In this document: positions 1-9,416 of the stretch, one piece after another
How positions within the stretch are numbered: position 1 is the stretch's first letter
How the letters are laid out: every line of letters begins with the position of its first letter
NCBI RefSeq assembly: GCF_013033515.1
Contig: NZ_WQEG01000013.1
Location: 1 to 64,000 of the forward strand
Length of the DNA stretch: 64,000 nt
Reading direction: 5' to 3'
From: Ruegeria sp. HKCCA6707
GTDB lineage: Bacteria > Pseudomonadota > Alphaproteobacteria > Rhodobacterales > Rhodobacteraceae
Notes under the pieces: model-generated
Databases searched by the model: none
The model's input: the letters and a program-made list of their open reading frames with translations, nothing else
Told to the model about the DNA's origin: nothing
Translations under genes and position numbers: made by a program

Positions 1-65
1 GCGTCTGCGATCATCTGCACCGGCTTGACTGTCGGATGCAGCGCCAATTCCTCCAAAACCGACAT
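1..65 (-). pseudogene. DNA methyltransferase fragment, cut by left window edge
   Basis: The minus strand from 65 reads MSVLEELALHPTVKPVQMIA and stays open to the window edge. The block HPTVKPV followed by a MIADA-like helix matches the stretch just before the DPF(G/M)GSG motif in N4/N6 DNA methyltransferases of the ParB-methylase type. In those proteins this block lies far from the N-terminus, yet here an in-frame stop sits at 108-110, so the catalytic N-terminal part is missing and this is probably a relic. The remainder lies outside the window. Seen: the short peptide. Inferred: identity and decay. Confidence 0.42.
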
Positions 66-140
66 GAGTACTGCGGCTAGTAACCAGTCGTTGCGTGCAA
101 CTGCGGCTCATTGTAGAATTCACGCAGGGGGGGTAGATCC

Positions 141-734
141 ATGCGTTGGATTGGCACCATCTTTATAACAGCCTTTTTAATACTTGGGCCCGCTCAAGCA
201 GGTCCGTTATTCGATGCGGCAAAGCGGGGCGATACATCGACCGTTATGGCTTTGTTGGAAAGCGGTACCTCGGTCGACGAGCGAGGTCCAAACAAGGCTA
301 CTCCCTTGATTGCTGCTGCGTTGGCTGGAAACACCGAAACCGCTGCGACCCTGATCGAGGCAGGGGCTGACGTGATGGCGCGCAACCATAGTGGTTTCAC
401 ACCGCTTCACGCAGCGGCCTTCGGCGGTAATATTGAGACAGCGCAGTTGCTTCTCGACCAAGGCGCAGATGTGAATGGGCGCATTAACAGGGCCGAAAAA
501 TCACCCATCTTCATGGCGGCCGACGAGGGCCATATCGAGATGATCGAGCTGCTGGTCAACAATGGGGCAGATATTGTGACCCTCGATAATGATGGTTTTT
601 CGGTTCTGATCCGAACCATGTTCCGTAAACACTATGATATCGTTGGGCTGCTGAAGCAAAACGGGGCCACGTGCCCTCCGCCAGACGCCTTTGGTCCGGA
701 ATTTCACCGCCTGTGCCTGGAAGCAGGCACCTAA
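141..734 (+). CDS. Exported ankyrin-repeat protein
   Basis: The protein has 197 residues. Residues 1-20 form a signal peptide (charged start, hydrophobic core, cleavage after AQA). The rest is about five ankyrin repeats of roughly 33 residues from residue 22 to 172, with recognisable TPLHAAA and LLLDQGADVN consensus pieces; the first and last repeats are the most diverged. There is no other domain, so the mature protein is a small periplasmic binding scaffold whose partner is unknown. A run of seven G at 127-133 upstream of the start can serve as ribosome binding site. The YHS gene follows 14 bases after the stop, so the two are probably co-transcribed. Confidence 0.85.
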   Translation: MRWIGTIFITAFLILGPAQAGPLFDAAKRGDTSTVMALLESGTSVDERGPNKATPLIAAALAGNTETAATLIEAGADVMARNHSGFTPLHAAAFGGNIETAQLLLDQGADVNGRINRAEKSPIFMAADEGHIEMIELLVNNGADIVTLDNDGFSVLIRTMFRKHYDIVGLLKQNGATCPPPDAFGPEFHRLCLEAGT

Positions 735-748
735 GGGAAGGTCAAAAA

Positions 749-1228
749 ATGAACTTTCGACTTCTGATAAGCGGCCTGTTTCTTGCAGCCATGACCCTTG
801 GCGCGCAGGCCGATGAGCCCATCAATACTGGACCCTTCGGCGATGTTGCGATCAAAGGCTATGACACTGTCGCTTATTTCACCGAAAACCGCGCGGTGAA
901 AGGATCAAGTGAGTTCGCATATGATTGGCTTGGTACGCCATGGCACTTCAACAGCGCAAATAACCGCGATCTGTTTGTGTCTGACCCAACTAAGTACGCA
1001 CCGCAATACGGTGGGTATTGCACATTGGGTGTCGGCCTTGGGGCCAACGCGTCTGAGAACATCGACCCTGTAAATTCCTGGCGCATCATTGATGGGAAGC
1101 TTTACTTCATATCGGACCCCACTGGTGCAGAAATGCTTGACCATCCGGAAGGGGAAGCGGTGATCGCCAAGGCGGATGCGAATTGGGAGAAGACAAAGCC
1201 GCTTGCCGCCAAGGATTACTCTAACTGA
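749..1228 (+). CDS. Exported YHS domain protein
   Basis: The start at 749 is chosen because GGAAGG lies just upstream and it gives a clear signal peptide (residues 1-21, cleavage after AQA); an in-frame extension to 671 would overlap the ankyrin gene. The 159-residue product carries a YHS-type domain (about residues 28-115), with the features KGYDTVAYF, a W/F-rich middle and YGGYC. YHS domains are small modules linked to metal or thiol chemistry; exported versions like this are common in alphaproteobacteria and mostly uncharacterised. The single cysteine in YGGYC is the obvious candidate functional residue. It lies downstream of the ankyrin gene and meets the cyclase gene tail to tail 19 bases on. 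Confidence 0.8.
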   Translation: MNFRLLISGLFLAAMTLGAQADEPINTGPFGDVAIKGYDTVAYFTENRAVKGSSEFAYDWLGTPWHFNSANNRDLFVSDPTKYAPQYGGYCTLGVGLGANASENIDPVNSWRIIDGKLYFISDPTGAEMLDHPEGEAVIAKADANWEKTKPLAAKDYSN

Positions 1229-1247
1229 AGCGCATCTCGGTTGAGGG

Positions 1248-3452
1248 TCATCCCTCCGGGCTAAAGTTAAACAAAATGTGCGCGTTGATGTAACTATACG
1301 GCAAGCTCGCTTCGCTTGCTTCTTCGGCACTTTTGTAGATCGAGCCACAAGCCGGGCGACCGAGCGCAAGACCGGGTTGTTGTATGCACAATTTGTCATC
1401 TTCCACAAAAGCCGATCCAGTGACAAACAATGTGGATGCGCGTAAGGCCATACTTCCGTTCTCTGAAATCTGCAACAAGCCGGGTCCACGGCCTTCGAAG
1501 TTTCCCTGCCAGACTTTCCCGTCAATCAGGGCGGTGACCTCGTCGGCAGATAGCTTTTCGCGCGCGCCAGGTCGAAAATCGAAAGGCCATTCCTGCACGC
1601 CCGCTCGCAACATTGCATCAATGATCCGATCGAGTTCTTCCTTCTGCCGAAAATGCGCAAACATGACCCTGTAGAGTTGCGCCGAGGTATGCGGCGCAAA
1701 TCGTGCCACCTCTTGCGCTGTTGATTGCGCCTTTTGAATCTGGCCAGCCTCCGCATAGGCGGCCGCGAGGATGTTGAAGTAATCCTCAATGCCTTGAGAA
1801 TTGCCCTTTATCTCTTCTAGGATTTCGACGGCACGTTGGGGACGACCGGTGAGAATATGAGACAAGCTTGCGATCTGCCGAGCATAACCCGGCAATAGTG
1901 GGTTAAGACGCAGCGCCGTTTCGAAATTCTCAATCGCCTCTTCATGTCGACCGTAAAAGGTTTGAGCGAAGCTCAGCGCAAGATACGCAGACGCTTCACC
2001 TGGAGCTTTCTCGACAGACAGTTGCGCCGAACGTATCGCTTCCTCATACCTTCGATCAACAGTTTGCAATTCGCTCAAAACGGCGAAAGGCATCGCGGCA
2101 TCGGGATCAATTTCCAAGGCGCGCCCAGCATGTTCGTAGGCGCGTTTTCGGGCAACTGGAAACGGCAGCACATCGTCATAGTTGCGGCGCATGACCAATG
2201 CCTCGGTACGCGCCTGGGCCGCAAAGGCCCGGGCAAAAGTCGGGTCGATTGCTGTTGCGTCGGAATAGAGTTTCAATGCCTCGCGCAACCCGGGCCGAAA
2301 GCCGCTACGAGCGGCCTCTTCGGCCCTCAGGAAGAAGTCGTATGCTTCCAGATCCGTTGTGGGAAGGCGTTCGATCCGTTCCCTCTCGGAAACACTCACA
2401 TCCACATCCAATTGGTCAATGATCTCGTTGATCAACCCGACTTCAATGGCGAAGATATCGCCTTCGTCTCGCTCCAAACGCTCGGCCCAAAGCGTCTGCC
2501 CGCTGCTCACGTCTGTCAGCCGTGCGTTGACCAAAAGCCGTGTACCCGCTCTCCGTACGCTGCCTTCGAGAACGTAGCCAACCCCCAATTCGCGACCGAT
2601 GGCCCTGCCGTCGATTGTTCGGTCCCGATAGGAAAACGCGGTATTGCTGCCGATTACCATCAGCCCGGCGACTTTCGAGAAATCGGTAATCAGATCGTCC
2701 GTGAGCCCGTCGGCCAGGTACCTTTCCTCGTCTGGCAGCCCGAGGTTTTCAAAGGGCAATACGATGAGAGAAGGCAGCGTGTTCTCTGCCACGATCATTT
2801 CACTATCAGCGCCGCTAAAACGGGCAACTAAGTCATCACGCAAAACAAAAGCGGCAATTGAAAGAATGGCCGTCACGGCTAACACCGCGACAGCGACGCG
2901 AACCTTCAAGCGGGACTTTAGTGAGTAGTTTGAGCCGTTCGGGTCAGCCATCCGAAAGACTGCAAGAGGCTCAGGTATGTTCTTCACCCGATGAATGCCT
3001 GCAGGCTCAAACGATCTGCTCACCTTGCCGCGAGTATGTTTGTAAACCTCGCGCGAGATACAGATGCCTCCGGGTTCCGCAAGTGGTTCCAGACGCGCTG
3101 CAATATTGACGCCGTCCCCGTAAATGTCGTCACCATCGATAATCAGATCGCCTAGGTTGATACCGATCCGCAATTCGATACGCTGGTTGGGATTAATGGT
3201 GGCGTTTCTTTTTCTAACCGCCTCCTGTATCTGGATCGCAGCCTCGACAGCATCAACCACACTCGCAAATTCGGCCAGTAGCCCGTCGCCGATAAGCTTA
3301 ACGACCCGTCCGTTTTTTTCTTCGATCAAACGGGTCAGGATGTCTTGGCGCACAATGGTCAAACGTTCGAAGGTACCGACCTCATCCTCGGCCATCATAC
3401 GGCTGAAACCGACGACGTCTGCGGCGAATATGGCGGCAAGCCTGCGTTCCAA
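1248..3452 (-). CDS. Class III adenylate/guanylate cyclase with membrane anchor, TolB-like domain and TPRs
   Basis: The protein has 734 residues. Residues 1-165 are a class III cyclase domain with the metal aspartates in FAADVVGFS and LIGDGLLAEF and the transition-state N and R in YGDGVNIAARLE, so catalysis looks intact. A single membrane helix follows at about 184-206, then a domain of the FlgO/TolB N-terminal type (from SLIVLPFENLG to about 350) and tetratricopeptide repeats to about 640. This arrangement is common in Rhizobiales and Rhodobacterales multi-copy cyclases. The cyclase faces the cytoplasm and the C-terminal part lies across the membrane, suggesting envelope sensing (inference). 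Whether it makes cAMP or cGMP cannot be read with certainty. Confidence 0.9.
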   Translation of the reverse strand: MERRLAAIFAADVVGFSRMMAEDEVGTFERLTIVRQDILTRLIEEKNGRVVKLIGDGLLAEFASVVDAVEAAIQIQEAVRKRNATINPNQRIELRIGINLGDLIIDGDDIYGDGVNIAARLEPLAEPGGICISREVYKHTRGKVSRSFEPAGIHRVKNIPEPLAVFRMADPNGSNYSLKSRLKVRVAVAVLAVTAILSIAAFVLRDDLVARFSGADSEMIVAENTLPSLIVLPFENLGLPDEERYLADGLTDDLITDFSKVAGLMVIGSNTAFSYRDRTIDGRAIGRELGVGYVLEGSVRRAGTRLLVNARLTDVSSGQTLWAERLERDEGDIFAIEVGLINEIIDQLDVDVSVSERERIERLPTTDLEAYDFFLRAEEAARSGFRPGLREALKLYSDATAIDPTFARAFAAQARTEALVMRRNYDDVLPFPVARKRAYEHAGRALEIDPDAAMPFAVLSELQTVDRRYEEAIRSAQLSVEKAPGEASAYLALSFAQTFYGRHEEAIENFETALRLNPLLPGYARQIASLSHILTGRPQRAVEILEEIKGNSQGIEDYFNILAAAYAEAGQIQKAQSTAQEVARFAPHTSAQLYRVMFAHFRQKEELDRIIDAMLRAGVQEWPFDFRPGAREKLSADEVTALIDGKVWQGNFEGRGPGLLQISENGSMALRASTLFVTGSAFVEDDKLCIQQPGLALGRPACGSIYKSAEEASEASLPYSYINAHILFNFSPEG

Positions 3453-4003
3453 GGTTTGCCCCTCTCCTCCAAATTGCGGGCAGTACAGCGAAGGGTAACA
3501 CTGAAAAAACGTGACTGAAACTGTGCTCGCTCAAAAATTTTTAACTGGGCGGGCGCTTTTCAATCAAAGGCACAGGGGGCAAAGAACCAATTGTCTGAAG
3601 CAGCCTAAGGTAGCTGATATCGCCGTACAGGCGCTCAAGCATCTACTGCGAATGACCGAACCGAGCCCAACCTCGCCATCGAAAAATTGCGCTGCACGCG
3701 CAGCGCGAACTATGCCGCACTCGCATCGTCGGTGTCTTCGCAAAGTGCCGTGAAAACTGACCATTCGAAAGCCGCGCAGCGAGGGTCTTCTTTGTAACTC
3801 ACAGGTCGCGGACACCGCGGCCATTGCTCAAGTGGTTGGCAACGACCGCTTTGCTGCCCAAACAGGTTTGGGCGATCCGGGCAAAACCAAGCGACCAGCC
3901 CAGTTCAAGGCTCCACACGGCGGGAGAGTTTGCGGATACTCGTTCATAGCGCAGCGAAGATCGACAAGGGGTATTACAGGTCGCTGAGCAAGCCGTCATT
4001 TAG
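3453..4003. other. Intergenic region, no gene seen
   Basis: This 551-base stretch separates two minus-strand genes. Short open frames exist on both strands but none has a ribosome binding site, a recognisable domain or plausible composition. It must contain the promoter of the cyclase gene near its left end. No clear palindrome or terminator was found. Confidence 0.5.
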
Positions 4004-5437
4004 TCAATCGGTGGTTCGTAGGGATCCGGTGTTCCTTGGGGGTATCGGAGGATAATCTTCGAATGTGGCGAGGTGCTCCTGTAACTGTGGCAAAGCCTTT
4101 TCGGCCGCCCATGTGTGTGGGAAGAGTACGCTTTCACGCTCGTGTGGATCATTCAGAAGATTGTAGACGCGTGGCGTATCGAATGACTCCGTTGCACCAA
4201 ATGCCGTCGTATTCTCTTTGAAAAGAACTTTCCAGTCCTTCCATTTTACACCGAATATCTGTTCGCCCATGTAGACGATCACGCCTTCTCGGTTTGAGTT
4301 TGGTTGGGCACCAAGAAAGAACTTTGACTGATCAATGCCATCAAACGCCCTGTCATCAGGCACCCTGCCCCCAGCAAATGCCGCAAGTGTCGGATAGAGA
4401 TCCATAGAGTGGACAACATCGTTGCTTTCAGAACCCGCAGGGATCTTTCCTGGCCACTTGATCGCAAAAGGCACCCGCATACTTCCTTCGAGGCTTGTGA
4501 ACAGAGTGCCGCGCCAAGGTCCGGCGGTACCGTGTACCGCTGGCACGGGCGAGACATTTGCATTTCCAACCGGAAGAGCTTCGGGTCCGTTGTCAGCAGT
4601 AAAGATCACGACTGTGTCGTCGGAAACCCCCGCATTCTCAAGCGCATCAATCACGCGTCCGATATAGGTATCTGTCTGAAGCAGAATATCGGCCCAAACC
4701 CCGTTTCCGGTGGCGCCATCAAACTCATCGGACACGATGTTTGGATAGTGGGTCTGCGTATATGCAAGATAGATGAAAAACGGCGCGTCTTCGGCACTCT
4801 TCGCTTGGATAAATTCGATAGCCTTTTTCGTCAGGTCGCCATCTATCTCACCGCGATAGTCCAGATCGTAGTCCCGCGCGATGGTTGCGGGCTCGCCCGC
4901 AACACCTTGCATCACTACGGGCTCTTCCATGTTGGCTTCAGCAAATCCCGGAAGCGTGCGCCAGACTGTAACGTCAGTGGTCTCAACTCCGTAGAATTCG
5001 TCGAATCCTTGATTCGTTGGGTAGCGTCCTTCGGTCCATCCAAGGTGCCACTTGCCGTACATGGCTATGTTGTATCCTACATCCTTCAGCATTTCGGCCA
5101 TCGTGATTTCCCACTGGGTCAAACCGTAGACGCCGCCACCCAGTGGGACCGTATGGTTGCCGCTTCGGATACCGTAACGTCCTGTCATGGTCGCTGCGCG
5201 GGACGGTGTGCACTGGCTTTCCACGTTGAAGTTCGTGAGTCGCAATCCTTTCGCCGCGAGGGCGTCCATCTCGGGGGTCGCCGTACCACGGATTATGCCA
5301 CCCCCGTTGAATCCAGGTTCGCCCCAGCCAAAACTATCCATAAATATGAATACGATGTTGGGTTTGTCCTGAGCTGACGCGCCCGCGGCAAATAAAAAGG
5401 ACAAGGACAGTAAGACTGTTCGCGATAACCACTTCAT
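4004..5437 (-). CDS. Periplasmic type I sulfatase (arylsulfatase family)
   Basis: The start at 5437 gives a 22-residue signal peptide (MKWLSR, hydrophobic core, ASA cleavage); a frame extension to 5488 would spoil it. The mature enzyme hydrolyses a sulfate ester with a formylglycine made from C76 in CTPSR, the sulfatase signature. Other active-site pieces are KWHLGW and TADNGPE. In the first metal site the family usually has two adjacent aspartates before the glycine; here the second is serine (MDSFGWGE), which may alter Ca2+ binding. The length, 477 residues, is typical. The gene is divergent from a DUF3604 gene, a frequent partner. The sulfatase-maturating enzyme is not in this window. The substrate is unknown. 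Confidence 0.92.
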   Translation of the reverse strand: MKWLSRTVLLSLSFLFAAGASAQDKPNIVFIFMDSFGWGEPGFNGGGIIRGTATPEMDALAAKGLRLTNFNVESQCTPSRAATMTGRYGIRSGNHTVPLGGGVYGLTQWEITMAEMLKDVGYNIAMYGKWHLGWTEGRYPTNQGFDEFYGVETTDVTVWRTLPGFAEANMEEPVVMQGVAGEPATIARDYDLDYRGEIDGDLTKKAIEFIQAKSAEDAPFFIYLAYTQTHYPNIVSDEFDGATGNGVWADILLQTDTYIGRVIDALENAGVSDDTVVIFTADNGPEALPVGNANVSPVPAVHGTAGPWRGTLFTSLEGSMRVPFAIKWPGKIPAGSESNDVVHSMDLYPTLAAFAGGRVPDDRAFDGIDQSKFFLGAQPNSNREGVIVYMGEQIFGVKWKDWKVLFKENTTAFGATESFDTPRVYNLLNDPHERESVLFPHTWAAEKALPQLQEHLATFEDYPPIPPRNTGSLRTTD

Positions 5438-5472
5438 AACGGCGCCTCCAATCAAGATCACAGGTTGAAGAC

Positions 5473-5497
5473 TGACGAACCAGGTCACTGTTCGTCA
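5473..5497. promoter_or_regulatory. Perfect inverted repeat, candidate operator of the sulfatase/DUF3604 pair
   Basis: TGACGAAC and GTTCGTCA are separated by nine bases. The element lies 36 bases upstream of the sulfatase start within the 252-base divergent region, where a repressor or activator site is expected. The binding protein is not identifiable here. The spacing does not fit a LexA box. Confidence 0.45.
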
Positions 5498-5626
5498 AGA
5501 ACATCCACTCGGCACTGTATTTTCCACTGGCGGCTGAGCGATCGAGTTATCGGCAAAGCAGCGATCTGGGAACAGCCAAACCTCTCTCTGGATCTCTTGT
5601 GCTCAACCGGGAAAACCATAGTTTTC

Positions 5627-5636
5627 CTTGACGAAC
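5627..5636. repeat. Third copy of the TGACGAAC element
   Basis: CTTGACGAAC is the exact reverse complement of bases 5490-5499 in the same divergent region, and GTTC follows five bases later. Repetition of a ten-base word twice in 150 bases between two divergent genes favours a regulator binding both promoters. Confidence 0.4.
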
Positions 5637-5689
5637 AGTCCGTTCAGATGGTGCCATGGGTTGGCATTCAGCTCGGCTGGGAGGTTCAA

Positions 5690-7636
5690 ATGAAGCTTTT
5701 TCTGAAGACATCGACAGCAATAATTTCCGCATCATTCATAGCAAGCTCTTCAAATGCTCAAGACGCTGCTCAAGGCGGGCAAGTTGGAGAGATGACAATA
5801 TCTGTTGATGATATGCGTGAACCCGCACCTGCTGATTTTTCGCCTTATGCAGGTCGAGATTTTCCCACACGCCCGCTGTGGGGAGACACTCACCTGCACA
5901 CGTCAAACTCGCTCGATGCACGCGGATTTGGCGTCATTCTGAGCCCAGACGATGCCTATAGGTTTGCACGTGGTGAGGAAGTCACAACATCGCATGGCCT
6001 GCGCGTGCAGTTATCGCGCCCCCTCGACTGGCTTGTCGTATCTGATCACTCGGACGCAATGGGGGCTATGAACGAGATCGTTGCCGGGAACTCCACTCTG
6101 ATGCGTGATCCAACCCTTCGAGACTGGAACGAACGCCTCAACGCCGGCGGGGACGTCGCTTTGGGCGCAACCATGGAAGTTATTGAAACCTTTGCGGGCA
6201 TCACCGGGGATGCTCTGCCTGAAGCTGTTTCAGACCGTAGGTTTGTACAATCCGTATGGGACGAGTTCACACAAACTGCAGATCAACACAACGCCCCTGG
6301 TACATTCACTGCTTTCATTGGATACGAATGGACTTCCACCGAAGCTGGAAACAACCTCCATCGCAATGTGATCTACCGCGATGATGCCATTCGCGCTCGG
6401 CAATTGTTGCCCTTCACAACAGCAGAAACCTTTAATCCTGAACGTTTGTGGGACTGGATGGAAACATATGAACAGGAGACCGGCGGTCGTGTGCTGGCCC
6501 TTGCCCACAATGGCAACGTCTCCAACGGCCTAATGTTTCCGGTTGAGACGAACCCTGAAACGGGTGAACCTTTGACAGAAGATTACGCAGAGCGGCGTGC
6601 CAAGTGGGAGCCGATGTATGAGATCACCCAAATCAAAGGTGATGGAGAAGCGCATCCGTTTTTGAGCCCAAACGATGAGTTCGCAGACTATGAAACTTGG
6701 GACAAATCCAACCTTGGACCAACGCCCAAAGAAGACTGGATGCTCCAGTACGAATACGCCCGAGAGGCTCTGAAGAACGGGTTGAAGCTTGAGGCTCAAC
6801 TTGGCACCAACCCATACAAATTTGGAGTGGTAGGTTCGACAGACAGCCATACCGCTCTGGCAACGGCGGAAGAAGACAATTTCTTTGGCAAACACTCTGG
6901 CGTCGAACCAGAGCCGGGTCGTTGGCAGCACGTTGTTGGTGAGTTCGATACGACAAGAATTCTTGGGTGGGAAATGGCAGCGTCAGGTTACGCTGCAGTT
7001 TGGGCGGAAGATAACACGCGCGAAGCAATATTCGACGCTATGGAACGAAAAGAAGTCTATGGGACAACCGGTAGTCGTATTGCGGTTCGCTTCTTCGGCG
7101 GCTGGGACTTTACGGAAGCTGATGCCAAATCTCGACTGCCCGCCGAAGTCGGATATGAAAAAGGCGTTCCGATGGGTGGGGATCTCGCCGACGCGACAGA
7201 AGGTGCGGACGCCCCAACATTCTTGGTAGCTGCTCTGAAAGATCCGTTTTCTGGCAATCTCGACCGTGTTCAGATTGTGAAAGGTTGGCTAAATGCCAAT
7301 GGCGAAACTGAAGAGCGGATCTATGACGTCGCTTGGTCGGGAGACCGGGAGCTTGATGCGGACGGCAAGCTGCCAGCGGTGGGGAACACCGTGGATGTTG
7401 CATCGGGCACGTTTACCAATTCGATCGGGTCTCCAGAGCTAATCACTGTTTGGACGGATCCTGAATTCGATCCTTCAGTCAGCGCTTTCTACTATGCCCG
7501 TGTCCTGGAGATTCCCACACCGAGGTGGACAATTTACGACGCCGTTCGGTTTGGAGACGAGCTGCCTGCCGACGTGCCTACGTCAACGCAGGAACGCGCT
7601 TACACTTCGCCAATTTGGTATACTCCTAAAGGCTGA
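5690..7636 (+). CDS. Exported DUF3604 protein (PHP-like metal hydrolase fold)
   Basis: The start at 5690 follows GGGAGG and yields a signal peptide (MKLFLK, hydrophobic stretch, SNA cleavage); the frame is open to 5465 but that part would not be a signal. The 648-residue product belongs to the DUF3604 family. Metal-binding-looking motifs in order are WGDTHLHT, VVSDHSDAMG, FIGYEWTS, ALAHNGNVSNG and GSTDSHTA, a spacing that resembles PHP-type phosphoesterases. No reaction is established to my knowledge. Its head-to-head position with a sulfatase, and the shared palindromes between them, suggest joint use of a sulfated or phosphorylated marine organic compound in the periplasm (inference). Confidence 0.88.
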   Translation: MKLFLKTSTAIISASFIASSSNAQDAAQGGQVGEMTISVDDMREPAPADFSPYAGRDFPTRPLWGDTHLHTSNSLDARGFGVILSPDDAYRFARGEEVTTSHGLRVQLSRPLDWLVVSDHSDAMGAMNEIVAGNSTLMRDPTLRDWNERLNAGGDVALGATMEVIETFAGITGDALPEAVSDRRFVQSVWDEFTQTADQHNAPGTFTAFIGYEWTSTEAGNNLHRNVIYRDDAIRARQLLPFTTAETFNPERLWDWMETYEQETGGRVLALAHNGNVSNGLMFPVETNPETGEPLTEDYAERRAKWEPMYEITQIKGDGEAHPFLSPNDEFADYETWDKSNLGPTPKEDWMLQYEYAREALKNGLKLEAQLGTNPYKFGVVGSTDSHTALATAEEDNFFGKHSGVEPEPGRWQHVVGEFDTTRILGWEMAASGYAAVWAEDNTREAIFDAMERKEVYGTTGSRIAVRFFGGWDFTEADAKSRLPAEVGYEKGVPMGGDLADATEGADAPTFLVAALKDPFSGNLDRVQIVKGWLNANGETEERIYDVAWSGDRELDADGKLPAVGNTVDVASGTFTNSIGSPELITVWTDPEFDPSVSAFYYARVLEIPTPRWTIYDAVRFGDELPADVPTSTQERAYTSPIWYTPKG

Positions 7637-7883
7637 GATATGCCTACCGGCAGCGCCGTTTCTGCAAAATCCCGGCAGTTCCTGTCGCAGCAGCATTAGG
7701 CTGATCCGTTCATGCGAGTTTCTGCCCAGGCTCTTCGCAGGTGTTCTATGCGTGCCAAACAAAGCGAGGGCCTTGGCATTGTGAGTGTCCGGTTCCGAGG
7801 AGGGTTCCAGTAGCTCTGCGAACAAAGCGTGCGTTCGCTGCGCCTGTGCGAATAGCCGCATGGACTGACGTATGCTCAAGAAC

Positions 7884-9416
7884 CTAAAGCTGCGACCCAA
7901 TTGGCAGAATACTTAGAAATCCAGCAACTATGTGATCCCAAGTCGATCCTGTTGGCTCTGATAGATATTCGATAACGTTGCTATCATCGCCTCTTGTTGT
8001 CCATTTGAGCTGACCAGCTTTCTCGAGCGTCACGTTATATGTGTATGCCGGCAGAGCGTCGTCCAAGGCACCCATGGTTTGTGCCGTCAATGCCGGCGAG
8101 TCTATCAGAATTCCCATCTCGGTGTTGATGTTGACAGACCGCGGGTCCCAGTTGAACGATCCTACGAACAAGTAGCGGTCATCAACGGCAAATGCCTTTG
8201 AATGCAAGCCTGATCTGGATTGAGCCCAGTTAACGCCCCGGCGTTGGACCTGATAGGCGTCCGGTCGCAGTTCATAGAGTTCTACCCCACCACGTAGTAA
8301 TGCACGGCGTTTTTTAGCATAGTGCGCGTAAACGGGTGCAACGTCATTAGATGCAAGCGAATTGGTTACAACCTTTACGTCGACCCCTCGCTTCTCCAGT
8401 TCGGTCAACCATTTCACGCCGTTGTTGCGTGGCACGAAATAGGCGGAGACGATGTTCACCTCACTGGAGGCATTCTCAAAGTACGGAAGCAGTTGAGATG
8501 CGAGAACGGGGCCTGAGTTCTCAAGCCCGGCGGCTTTTGAAGGCGGATCGGAATAGAGTTTGGCGGGCAGCCAATCTAGTGACAGGGCTCCATCTGCGAA
8601 GTTCTCTTGTGCAGACCTTCTGAGCGCAGCGCCGTACTGGGTTCGCTTCGCTTCCTCGACCAGTTCATTCAACTTGCTTCGCGCATCGCTAAGGTCAAAT
8701 TCCTTTGGTTCGCCCACGACCGCGCGCGCCGGAACTGCGAACTCGCTGTTCCAGTAAGAGTCAAAGCTGCGCGACACCTCGCGCACAACGGGGCCTGCGG
8801 CCAGCACATCCAGATCAGCGTAGTTCATTTCTTCCCGCGCGAGAAAGTACTCGGCACCGATGTTTCTCCCACCCACAATCGTGAACACGTTGTCGGCCGT
8901 CATGGATTTATTGTGCATTCTGCGATTGATGCGTTTGAAATCCGTCAACCCCGCGATCAACAAGCTTTGTTCGCGCCAAAATGGATTAAAAAGTCTGATT
9001 TCAATGTTTTCGTGATTGTCCAACGCTGCGGTCATGGCGTCGTACCCGGATGTATCCATGTCATCCAGCAACAGCCTAACACGTACACCCCGATCTGCCG
9101 CTTGCAAAAGACTGGCGGCGAACAGGTGACCGGTTGGGTCGTTGTGCAGAAGGTAGTATTGGGCGTCTATCGTTGTCTCGGCCGCAGCAGCCATCAATAG
9201 CCTTGAGACAAGAGCTTCTTCACCGTCACTGATCAGCTTGACCCCCGACCGACCGTCTTTGGGGTCACCAAGCCGGTTGGCCGTCTGACTAAGCGCTGTG
9301 CGCGCGTCTGCAGGAAGCGAGGCCGATACGCTCTTTTCGTAGATGCGCGTTTTGGGAGCGCAAGCAACAAGAGTCAGCACACACCAAACACAAACCAAGA
9401 ACTTCCATCGGGCCAT
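7884..9416 (-). CDS. Phospholipase D-family lipoprotein (cardiolipin synthase-like)
   Basis: The product has 510 residues. A lipoprotein signal with lipobox LVAC ends at residue 19, so the mature protein is probably anchored to a membrane facing the periplasm. There are two HKD motifs: HNKSMTAD and HSKAFAVD, each followed by the usual G(G/S)xN (VGGRN, VGSFN). These form one active site of the PLD superfamily, acting on a phosphodiester through a phosphohistidine intermediate. Family members include YmdC/ClsC-like cardiolipin synthases and uncharacterised lipoproteins; an accessory phospholipid transphosphatidylation role is most likely, but nuclease-like or other specificity cannot be excluded. 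The 247 bases between its stop and the DUF3604 stop hold nothing recognisable. Confidence 0.88.
   Translation of the reverse strand: MARWKFLVCVWCVLTLVACAPKTRIYEKSVSASLPADARTALSQTANRLGDPKDGRSGVKLISDGEEALVSRLLMAAAAETTIDAQYYLLHNDPTGHLFAASLLQAADRGVRVRLLLDDMDTSGYDAMTAALDNHENIEIRLFNPFWREQSLLIAGLTDFKRINRRMHNKSMTADNVFTIVGGRNIGAEYFLAREEMNYADLDVLAAGPVVREVSRSFDSYWNSEFAVPARAVVGEPKEFDLSDARSKLNELVEEAKRTQYGAALRRSAQENFADGALSLDWLPAKLYSDPPSKAAGLENSGPVLASQLLPYFENASSEVNIVSAYFVPRNNGVKWLTELEKRGVDVKVVTNSLASNDVAPVYAHYAKKRRALLRGGVELYELRPDAYQVQRRGVNWAQSRSGLHSKAFAVDDRYLFVGSFNWDPRSVNINTEMGILIDSPALTAQTMGALDDALPAYTYNVTLEKAGQLKWTTRGDDSNVIEYLSEPTGSTWDHIVAGFLSILPIGSQL

Noticed and set aside
3511-3999. Short open frames on both strands between cyclase and sulfatase
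   Set aside because: No ribosome sites, no domains, biased composition; treated as non-coding.
5473-5497. GAAC/GTTC palindrome as a LexA box
   Set aside because: Arms are inverted with a nine-base spacer, whereas the alphaproteobacterial box is a direct GTTC-N7-GTTC repeat.
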